Part shown: one piece after another, positions 55,862-64,000 of the stretch
Layout: every line of letters starts with the position of its first letter
Position numbering within the stretch: position 1 is the first letter of the stretch
Assembly: GCA_947359465.1 (NCBI GenBank)
Contig: OX375880.1
Location: 21,776,714-21,840,713 of the forward strand
Source: Metellina segmentata
Taxonomy: Eukaryota; Arthropoda; Arachnida; Araneae; Tetragnathidae
Reading direction: 5' to 3'
Length of the DNA stretch: 64,000 nt
Notes under the pieces: model-generated
Database searches by the model: none
The model's input: only the letters and a program-made list of their open reading frames with translations
What the model was told of the DNA's origin: nothing
Program-made: the position numbers and the translations under genes

Positions 55862-56763
55862 ATGTATGCGTTTTCTAAACCACTTTTCAATTCACCCACC
55901 AACATGCAAGCAGGCGTGCAGGAGGATGTCGGAATCCGTCTAAGGTCCAACAGAAGTCTTTTCAAGGAACGGTCGGAAGCAAGCCATGAGGAGATTCGTA
56001 CTCTTTTGTTAAACACCGTCTTTGAGCCAGACCAGTTGCATACGTTGATTCATAAGAAACCTCTGCTGTACTTGGACCTTGCCACCGAACCTTGCCCCCG
56101 TATCTTGCGGAGAAACAATGTGAAGTTCGGAGCAATTCCCCACGTTCCACCAGCCGTCGCCGAGTACTTTATTGCAGAATCTGAGGTCCACAGGTCCAGC
56201 TCCTTGGGGGGAATATTCACATATGTGTGCGTTGCTGATCAACAGAGGTTTTGTATGCGTGATTTTCAGCGAAATGTGTTTGTCGACAGTTGTTTCGACC
56301 TATTCGCAAATAATTTGCGTAGTGGAATCGGGAGTTTTGACGTAGTCCGAAGTAAAATGTGCATTCGTAGGTATTTGAAAACCCATAGGTTATTGGAGAT
56401 AAATACTTTCTGCCCTTTCAACTACAAATTCATTATGAGAGCGCTTTGCAAAAGTCCGGAACCAGAACCTGCATTAACCATCGAAGTACTGAAGACATTG
56501 TGTGACAGACAGGATCATTATAAATCGTTAGCTTTCCTCAATGTACCGTACGATTGTTTACAAACCCTTATACGTCACGCAAGAGATTCGAAATTCGACT
56601 TCTGGGGCCTGTGGAGTGGAATCGGTGGTTTGAGTGATAAATTCAATCCAGTTTCTGATTTTATTTTTCAACGTCAAAACGTTAATGCGAGACTCCTTTT
56701 AGAACATGGTTTTCCGCATCCTCCGGCCGTGAAAGCATCGTACCCTGATGTAATGAGAGAAAC
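55862..56763 (+). CDS. SOCS-box protein gene, copy B, exon 1
   Basis: Open from ATG 55862 (MYAFSKPLFNSPTN, then MQAGVQEDVG) to the same consensus donor AAC|GTAAGT at 56764, 902 bases ending in phase 2. It is paralogous to 17973-18832. Long blocks are almost identical in DNA (MQAGVQEDVGIRLRSN, EPALTIEVLKTLC, RDSxFDFWGLWSGIGGLSDKF) and are separated by patches where nearly every codon differs. It keeps the longer N-terminus lost in copy A. No terminal exon with a SOCS box is found downstream to 64000. It is either beyond the window, behind the gypsy element, or lost; in the last case copy B would be a broken gene. Confidence 0.78.
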
Positions 56764-56941
56764 GTAAGTATCGTTTTATGACTCCTAAAACTGATGGTTT
56801 TGTTTACCTTTTAACAGAATTCTCTATTTAATGGGAGTTATGTTTCAAAAGTGGTTTCACCATTAAGTTTTATTGTTTGTGGTAAATTACGCTATGATAA
56901 TCGCCTATTATTAGTGATTGGTAACATGATGACTTTGGCCC

Positions 56942-57065
56942 AGGACAGATTTAAGGTGCACCCGCCTTTAAAATATACACTTACAAACATCCATACACTG
57001 ATCCGGATTCAAATCCGGATTTTTGCAATCTAAAGGGTAACATTAACCACCAGACCAGTTGGTCG
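56942..57065 (-). mobile_element. SINE family A, decayed head fragment
   Basis: Same fragment in the same place relative to exon 1 as 19021-19145. Confidence 0.7.
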
Positions 57066-57125
57066 GCCGCTCCCATTTTCGGTAAAGTTAATCTGTACCT
57101 AGGTAGAAAAATTACCAAAATAGAT

Positions 57126-58095
57126 AAATTTTGTGGATGGTATGTAGCAACCGATACGTTACAACTTTCGAGTAATGTATCGCCAAATGTGGTAACCTTC
57201 CCGGTTCACCGGTTTTGCGCGTTTCTTAGTTTAAGGCAACCCTAGATATTTTTTCCTGACGATAAGAAACGCGTCTCAAGATTTTTTTAAGGAAGAAAAT
57301 ACGCTTTACCACTTTTATTTTTAATGTAGAACGGAATTAAAATTTAGATAGTCTTTGAAATTGTTAGATGCATATGAATTTTGCTCTTTATTTATAAAAT
57401 CGACTTGTTTCATTTATATTCAAAATTTTTAGGACAAGGGCGGCGAGGTAGCCGGTATGCTATTCCTATAACCAGGAATATCCCCAGTATTCCTATAACC
57501 AGGAATATCCCCATTGAGTTGCTCACATAATGCTAATTGCTAGAAAAATTGTGAAAAAATATTTTTTCACACTTATGGATAGCAGAAGAATTTTTAGATT
57601 TTTTTTTATCATCAAAAACCTTTTTGTGGATTATGATCACAGAAAAGAACTACCTTATTAAAAAAAAGATTTCTTGTTTTGAATTTTCTATGCATTGCAA
57701 AGTCTCTAATTCAAAATTGATAAAAATCCGGACGTTTTTGAAAAAGAGTTTTTTTTTATTAAAAAATAATTTTTTTCAAACATTTTTTTATTTATATTTT
57801 TTATTTAAAAATTTTTTTTTTAAAGGACAAAACTAGGTTGAAATTGACGCAAAATTGCGTACATGTTCAGAGAAAACCAGATTGAAATATTAGAAAATTT
57901 TCAAGTTAAATTTATATTGCTTTTTTCTTAATTTTTAAACAAATTATTATTATTTATGCACTGTATGCAAAGGTTCACGGTGTGGATTTTGCTGTACGGC
58001 GGCCATATTGGAATTGCTTATATCGGCCGCCATCTTGATTTGGCGTAAACAATCGCTTTGGCGGCCTAACGTATCGGATGCTACCACTCCACCCT
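57126..58095. repeat. Intron segment duplicated from the region before the SOCS terminal exon
   Basis: 57130-57430 matches 35020-35310 and 57430-58095 matches 36060-36870, collinear. In copy A these lie 16 kb downstream of exon 1, here less than 0.4 kb. No gene inside. Confidence 0.8.
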
Positions 58096-58350
58096 CAGCG
58101 AGAATTCTATGACCAGATAAAAGAAATCAAATAGAAAGTATGACGGATCATCTAATTAAATCCTTCAGTTTGTGGATGTTTTCACTAAATCCAATTTTCT
58201 TTGCTTTTAGGCTTAATTCTATCTCAAAACGGAAAGACAATGGGAAGAAAGGTCCTTATACTATATATTCATTGTGAAATGAAATATATGTGTATACCAC
58301 ACGCATAGTATCTAAATATTATTTATACTAAATCTTATATATGTTATATA
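58096..58350. other. No gene recognised
   Basis: AT-rich sequence replacing the position where the terminal exon would be expected. An acceptor-like TTTCTTTGCTTTTAG at about 58196-58210 leads into no convincing exon. Confidence 0.4.
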
Positions 58351-59369
58351 TGTAGTATTGGCTCGGTGGGGTATGATTAAATAGTCGGAACAACACGATT
58401 AAACTTTGATCAATTTTTACTTCTAAATGATTGTGAATTATATACAATGAAATATATCAAACATCATTTCTGGATTACAATGTCATCACGGGAACGCCAC
58501 CCGCGGACAATAACGAGCGAATCTGCTCGACTGAAGCACTCAGCTTCCAGAAAAAGAATCGTCCCGCATTCAGGGATAACACACATTTATAGGTTTCGTA
58601 AAATCGCTCATTTGCGTTAGCTTCTGGAGTAACTAGCGCCTCAGCGTACAGCGTAAGTGTCCGACAAGTTGACTCTGATTGGCTCCTCATATATATATGT
58701 TGTATGGTTGTTGTTAGTAGTATTTCTCGCCAACTTATAATAAGGGGAGGCAAAAATGAAATCTTCTTTTAAAGAGCTCTTTTTGGTAAAGCAACGATGG
58801 CCAAATGGCTAAAGTCACTTACCATCAGATTGGCGTTAGCGGCGGAGGATGACTTCCCGAGTTCGAACCCAACTGGCGGAAATATTTTTAGATCATCCAA
58901 ATTATTTTAAAACAATTCCAATTTCATTCCTTTTGATTCTAAATTACTTTTCCTAATTTTTAATACCCTTTTTTTATTTTTCCAAACTTCCGTTGATTTT
59001 ACATAAATAATCTAAAAACCACTCCTGAACTCGCTACCAGCTGATATTTTTCCGACCATAAAACACTAACTTATATAATTATTAACTTATATTATAAAAG
59101 GATACAATTTTCGGTTCCAAAATGTTAAAACCTTTCGAAAACCGTTCCTATCAGTCAAAGAGATCTGCGCCAAAACGTAGATAAATAGCCAAATGAAACA
59201 CCTTTACGTCTCAGGCACATGATCATACCAGCCAATCGGAGTCAACTTGTCGGACACTTATGCTGTACGCTGAGGCGCTTGTCTGTCTGGAGCCTCGCAC
59301 GTGCAAGCACTTGCTGTGTATTGAGATCATGGACATGATTCCTCGCGAGAAGCGATTTCCGATTCTACA
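58351..59369 (-). repeat. 3' LTR of gypsy element 2 (interrupted)
   Basis: 58351-58629 and 59293-59369 are LTR; the rest is the MITE plus its target duplication. The inner boundary is set by TGTAG next to the purine-rich AGGAGGGCCGAG. Confidence 0.8.
58630..59283. mobile_element. MITE inserted in the 3' LTR
   Basis: Inverted ends of about 50 bases (AGCGCCTCAGCGTACAGC, then GTAAGTGTCCGACAAGTTGA). The uninterrupted LTR sequence is visible in the 5' LTR at 62788-62805. Flanks CTTCTGGAG and TGTCTGGAG look like a 9-bp TSD with two changes. It carries the same tRNA-like module (58790-58880, B box GAGTTCGAACCC) as the MITE at 6964. Confidence 0.82.
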
Positions 59370-59615
59370 CTCGGCCCTCCTGCTAGTCCTGTGTCCTCAC
59401 AGACTTCACCAAGCCTCATGACCACATCAAGAACCAGCAGACCTCAATTACATGAAAAATACTAAAATACACAAACAAATATTTTCTACTATACTATAAA
59501 CATAAATTGATGAAACAATAGTTTTTTAACACAATGCTACTAAATGAAACACAATAATTTTTTAAAATATTAAAATATCAAATGAAAATATTCAATTAAA
59601 TTTAATAAATGAAAT

Positions 59616-60080
59616 TTATGTGACAGTCCACAGTTTCATAAAGTCAGCTGCACTTGAAGTTTGGGTTGGGCCTTCATGGCACCCAACTTTTTGAACATCG
59701 TACCTATCGTTGTTCTTTACTTTGGTCACCTGATAAGGGCCAAGAAATTTAGGACGTAATTTCATTCCAGTTCCGAGTTGGGTTGGCGTGGAAGTTTGGA
59801 GAGTGGGGTGCCAGCTCAGGTGTTGCTTCGTCATCTGACCATGGTTCAAAATTACGAGGTGTTGTCCTCGGATCTTTCCCTTAAGGGACTGATCCCGGAC
59901 CGTCGTCAATAGCCCGTTTGTGTTGCTCTAGTATGACGTTAATTACAAAAAAAATTACATTCCAGTTCCGAATTGAGTTTTTGTATTGCAACCAAGTCTC
60001 CTGGTTTATAGGTGTTGGCTTTCTTTCGTTGTTTATTATACGTTTTTCTATTGTTATTGTCCAACATGACTAACATCAAG
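59616..60080 (-). pseudogene. Integrase C-terminal remnant of gypsy element 2, split by a SINE
   Basis: Reads NNRKTYNKQRKKANTYKPGD then LVAIQ before the SINE, and GTGMKLRPKFLGPYQV to FMKLWTVT and stop after it. KPGDLV and FLGPYQV are hallmarks of the gypsy integrase C-terminal domain. It is the last coding part before the 3' LTR, so this element had the usual order with integrase last. Confidence 0.8.
59777..59957 (+). mobile_element. 5'-truncated SINE family A with 14-bp TSD
   Basis: Only the body and tail (from GTTGGGTTGGCGTGG) are present. The direct repeat CATTCCAGTTCCGA at 59763-59776 and 59958-59971 flanks it. A headless copy with a TSD shows truncation during insertion and not later decay. 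Confidence 0.9.
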
Positions 60081-60205
60081 CTCATTTAAAGTGACACAAT
60101 TAGCCATCTCTGCTAAGTATACCAATTTTCCTCCATTCTCGACAGTTGCTTTTATTTTACAGTCTCGGGTATTTTTACAATAACTGTCTGCAGCCGGTGA
60201 AATGT

Positions 60206-60955
60206 TTAGACTATCGGAGATAGTCTCACTTTGTTGTGACTATCGTATTTTTCCTCTATGGGGGCGATCACATTACTCATTGCAATAGGTGAGAAATTGT
60301 TTTTCGTTGCGGTTTGTTGACTAACCTGATTAACATACACATAATTAACAACAATATTATTTTCACTAACACAATTTTGTCTAATTCCCATAAGTGAAAA
60401 ACCATGTTCATTTATCACAAAATTTAACTTATTAAAAAAATTATGGCCTAGAATTATAGCATTGTTTAAATCTTTCAACACATAAAAGTCCATTTTTACC
60501 ACAAAATCATCAACCATAATATTAGCATTGGAAAAGCCTAGTGGGGAAACTGTACTCCCACTAATGCCAGACAACGGTATAGAATTTTTTGACAGTTCTG
60601 GACATTCTAGGGCAACATAAAAATTATAACTGGCCATGCACACTTCACTTCCGGAATCAATCAATGCATCCGCAGTTTCACCCTTAATTTTTATACTTTT
60701 CATTATTTTATTAGAACTGGAGCTATTACTACAAGCTGTTTTAGCATCTTTCATTGGGCAAACGTCAGATTTGTGACCTGGGGCGGCACACCGAAAACAC
60801 ACGGGACCGTCTTTCTTACGAGGACAATGCACAGATTTATGTAAAAATTCACCACATGTATAACACTTCAAATTTTTGTAGTTACCGTGTATTTGATCTT
60901 GAGGTTTCAACGCGTTATAGAAATTTTTCCTCTCTTGTGTTCGATTCTGTGAAAA
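60206..60955 (-). pseudogene. Zinc knuckles and protease of gypsy element 2
   Basis: Two CCHC knuckles (CYTCGEFLHKSVHC, CFRCAAPGHKSDVC), then an aspartic protease with ALIDSGSEVC and IILGHNF, ending at a stop near 60206 where the deletion begins. A one-base loss in an A/T run near 60955 puts it out of frame with the Gag upstream. Confidence 0.85.
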
Positions 60956-61890
60956 ATTATTTGGGACTCTCTATTATTAGTATTAGGGGTGTTATATCTG
61001 TTACTCTCATTGCCTTGGGCAAAAGACTTTCTTGTATCGGGACTAGAATATTTAGGACTAAACGTACTCTTTAGGTTATTTCGCGCAGGCTCATAGTCAT
61101 CTAACTTGTTTATTAAATCGTCTATTTTTACTAGTTTGGGCAAGTCATCTACAAAGTGTTCTCTGATATCAGTTGGAAGTTTTCGTCGAATTTGGTCAAC
61201 TACAAGAATCTCTTTTAAGTTATCGAAAGTTGAGATTTCTAACCCGGTGATCCACTCTTCCAAAAAACTATTTATCTCAAATGCGAAGTCGCGCCAAGAA
61301 ACCGAATTTTCTTTCCGATGGCCGAAAAGTTTTTGACGAAACTGTTCGGGAGTTAAACGGAAACGATTCAACAATACTTTTTTGATATACTCATAGTCGT
61401 TGGAGTGAATCTCCTGTTCTCGAGATACGACATTAACAATTTCCAGAGGCAATAACCCTAATAAATACGTTACCCAATTCTCTTTAGCGATTGACATTAG
61501 CTTAATTTGTCTCTCGAAAAGACCCAAGTAAACACTAATATCATTTTGCATTTCATATCTGTTCATTAATTTTAGTAAATTTGGATCTTTAGTAGTGTTT
61601 ATTATCGTTGAATCTTTGCTTTTGGCCAAAGCTAATTCAAGCTCAATTTTCTTAATTTCAAAATCCCTTTTCTCTTTTTCCTCTAATTTCCTTTCAGTCG
61701 ATTCCTCACGTTCTTCTCGTTCACTGCTAATTCTCGCGAGCAGACCCTTAACCAGTTCCTCATTGTAATTAGTATCCTTTACTATTAAATCGGTTAGCTG
61801 GACTACTTTCGCATTTACTGGGAGAGCTAAATTTAATTCCTCAACAAGTACAATTAGATCACATTTGCGAGATCTTGCCAAAAATGCCAT
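60956..61890 (-). pseudogene. Gag (matrix/capsid) of gypsy element 2
   Basis: Open from ATG 61890 (MAFLARSRKCDLIVLVEELN) through a charged coiled-coil (SEREEREESTERKLEEKEKR) to a SCAN-like capsid segment (PEQFRQKLFGHRK ... WITGLEISTF ... REHFVDDL). It is clearly related in sequence and layout to the Gag at 44261, although the pol orders differ. A frameshift near 60955 breaks it before the zinc knuckles. Confidence 0.87.
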
Positions 61891-62020
61891 GATTTTTGTA
61901 CTAATTTTTACACAAGTAAGAAAATTAAGAAGGCACTTACTCTTTTAAAAAGACTCCTAATATATTTTTTCCACTCATCTGGAATTATTATTTAATACAT
62001 CTTTCATTGAATTCTTTGAA

Positions 62021-62498
62021 CTAGATTTCTGAGTCTTTAAAAAACAAATCATAACCACAATCACAAATCAACACAACAGAGCTACGAATAATCACAGGGG
62101 GAAAAAAATCACTCTCCCCATTCATAAAACACAGAATACTTTTTTCTAAAATACGTACGCCAACGCACACTTGAACACGACGAAACGCGCACAGACTGGA
62201 ACGAAGGAACGCGCACAAACTTGAACGAACACACGCGCACAAACTTGAACGGAGTATATACTCGCTTGAATGAAGAACCACCCCGTACACTGGACAAATA
62301 ATTCTTTCTTCAGCGATGCCAGCAAAACGACAACCGTCAGCACAGGCTCCAAGCAAATGTCCGAAAACGTGCTTTGCTCCACAGTAAATTTTCTCCAAGC
62401 GAAACTCCGGAAACGTACTTTGCTTCACGGTAAATTTTCTCCAAGCGAATCTCCAGTAACGCACTTATTCCTCAGAAAATTTTCTCTCTCGAGGCCAC
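62021..62498 (-). other. Leader region of gypsy element 2
   Basis: Between the primer site and Gag. It holds near-tandem repeats (ACGCGCACAAACTTGAACG type, 62165-62255) that produce short repetitive open frames; no gene. Confidence 0.55.
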
Positions 62499-62516
62499 AT
62501 CCCGGCCGAGCCCCCA
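62499..62516 (-). promoter_or_regulatory. Primer binding site, tRNA-Pro type
   Basis: Minus strand reads TGGGGGCTCGGCCGGGAT two bases after the 5' LTR end, one base different from the tRNA-Pro primer site known from gammaretroviruses. It primes minus-strand DNA synthesis. Confidence 0.82.
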
Positions 62517-62518
62517 TT

Positions 62519-62832
62519 TGTAGTATTGGCTCGGTGGGGTATGATTAAATAGTCGGAACAACACTATTAAACTTTGATCAATTTTTACTTCTAAATGATT
62601 GTGAATTATATACAATGAAATATATCAAACATCATTTCTGGATTACAATGTCATCACGGGAACGCCACCCGCGGACAATAACGAGCGAATCTGCTCGACT
62701 GAAGCACTCAGCTTCCAGAAAAAGAATCGTCCCGCATTCAGGGATAACACACATTTATAGGTTTCGTAAAATCGCTCATTTGCGTTAGCTTCTGGAGCCT
62801 CACACGTGCAAGCACTTGCTGTGTATTGAGGT
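62519..62832 (-). repeat. 5' LTR of gypsy element 2, truncated
   Basis: Matches the 3' LTR closely. It stops at 62832, about 40 bases short, where the hAT end CAGGGGTTCCAGATCAG begins. Confidence 0.85.
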
Positions 62833-64000
62833 CAGGGGTTCCAGATCAGAGGTTTTACCTTCAGATCTAGAGGTTTCAATTCGCTTCAGAGTTAAAAACA
62901 GAGGTACAAAATGCTCAGAGGTAGAAACAGAGGTTTGAAAAAAAGAACAGAGGTTTATTTAGAGGTCTGAAGTACAATTGCCGTTAATACGCTGTTAGTA
63001 AACTAGCCCAGTAGATTTGTGATATTTTTTTTTCAGAAGAGATTATGCTTCACAGAACGCGCGTTTGGCGAGGCTATCAGAGTCCCGCTGTTCAAGGTCG
63101 CAAAGATAGATACTTGTGAATTAGAGGAATAAATAAACATAATTTGAATGCGGGACCCTGCTAGCCTCAACCAGAGACTAGAGGCGCCAGTGGTGTCAAC
63201 TTAGGTGGGCATAATACGGTGGAGAATGGGCGATACAGACGGCTGTCCTGGTTTATTTTATTCGTGAATACAAAGTGGCTTTTTTATTCACTAGTCCAAG
63301 GTTTCCAACTTCAGGATCGTTGAAGATAGAGTGAAAATTTCAACGGATTTCAAATCAGCGTAAAATTCTCCGCCAGAACGATACCAAAAACAGATTTATT
63401 ATTCAATTATTGACCATTTAATTGTTTATTAAATAATTAATTATTTATAAAAGAAAATATCTAAAACACGGTATCGATCTCGTATAAAGTTTTCCGCAGA
63501 TTTCTAATCCGTTGAAATTTTCAATCTGTCTTTACCGATCCCGATATTACAAAAACGAACTAAACAATGTCAGTCAAATTTTTGTTTCTTCCCCACCGCT
63601 CGAATTGTTTGGCGCAGGAAATGAAATGTTTCCGCAACAAGAGGAAAAAACGTTCCCCAACTCAACTGTTTGAGACCGCTATGACGATCGTCATGCAAAT
63701 GGGCCGCTGATTTTCGTTATTCTCACAACCAACGCTCTCTTTTATTTAGATTTACCATTGATCAAGAAAGAGACTATACAACTGTACACACTGTACAGGG
63801 ATCCAGTGAACAAGCTGTACATGATATATCTAAAGAACCTGTCGGTAGACATCACAAGAGTTAACAAGCTATGATTTTGGTTCCTTCGCAATTAGATAAA
63901 AGTAAGAGAAGAATCAATGTCCAACTTTAACTTTGAGAAGTTTACAATGCCTAACGCAGGAATGTACTTCGTATATGAATTTTCCCTAGAGTTAGAAAAA
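62833..64000 (+). mobile_element. Second copy of the 7.9-kb hAT element (runs off the window)
   Basis: Collinear with 7873-8824 plus 11024-11310, without the pogo-like insertion. It carries a short extra segment near 63195-63240, and the start of the transposase relic (DPVNKLYMIYLKN) at 63790 onward with a deletion near 63870. It shows the empty target site of the pogo-like element. Confidence 0.9.

Larger units (their letters stand above)
58351..62832 (-). mobile_element. Second Ty3/gypsy element, internally deleted
   Basis: Minus-strand element. 3' LTR 58351-59369 (with a MITE inside), 5' LTR from 62519 to 62832, where it is cut by a hAT copy. On the minus strand the LTR starts TGTAGAATCGG and ends CCAATACTACA. 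Internal parts are Gag, protease and the last part of integrase; RT, RNase H and integrase core are deleted. No 5-bp TSD could be matched because the right flank lies beyond the window. Confidence 0.88.

Noticed and set aside
58196..58350. Terminal exon for SOCS copy B after the acceptor-like TTTTAG
   Set aside because: Translation in the required phase shows no resemblance to the SOCS-box exon.

Overview
This is an animal nuclear genome window, most likely from a chelicerate and probably an orb-weaver-type spider. That assignment is inference. It rests on AT-rich, intron-containing DNA, dense tRNA-derived SINEs, and families I associate with spider assemblies (a Tc1 transposase, ZBED-type hAT transposases, gypsy elements whose Gag begins MAYLAKARKED/MAFLARSRK, and SOCS-box proteins). 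There are no bacterial operons, rRNA genes or CRISPR arrays. Most of the sequence is transposable elements inserted into each other, and many insertions can be proved from target-site duplications (TSDs).

The only convincing host gene is a SOCS-box protein gene. Exon 1 (17973-18832) ends at a consensus donor. Its phase fits a terminal exon at 37123-37579 that carries the SOCS box, a stop and a poly(A) signal, across an 18.3 kb intron packed with mobile elements. A second complete exon-1 copy lies at 55862-56763. It is followed by a shortened copy of the same intron, but no second terminal exon is seen before the window ends.

Layout. 1-7.8 kb: SINE pieces, a Helitron fragment, a ZBED transposase relic carrying a non-autonomous hAT (4956-6666), and a 9-bp-TSD MITE. 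7.9-12.5 kb: a hAT element (TSD GGCTGGAA) interrupted by a pogo-like element. 12.7-17.8 kb: two more hAT relics and a dense SINE array. 18.8-37.1 kb (the intron): Harbinger and piggyBac MITEs, an R1-like LINE, SINE blocks, and a three-level nest (Tc1 containing a hAT containing an intact 1.5 kb DD41D mariner-like element). The hAT transposase in that nest has been invaded by a 1.7 kb minisatellite. 37.8-42.7 kb: a Helitron, a duplicated piece of the nest junction, and a duplicated SINE block. 42.7-50.7 kb: a ZBED transposase pseudogene split by a 6.1 kb Ty3/gypsy element with near-identical LTRs and the unusual order Gag-PR-IN-RT-RNaseH, as in the Gmr1 group. 50.8-55.8 kb: duplicated SINE blocks and a LINE fragment. 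58.3-62.8 kb: a second, internally deleted gypsy element in reverse orientation. Its 3' LTR carries a MITE, its integrase remnant carries a 5'-truncated SINE, and its 5' LTR is cut by a second copy of the 7.9 kb hAT.

The strongest leads are the rearranged pol order in the young gypsy element, the patchy and mostly amino-acid-changing divergence between the two SOCS-box exons, the minisatellite open in three frames inside a transposase gene, and the intact DD41D element.
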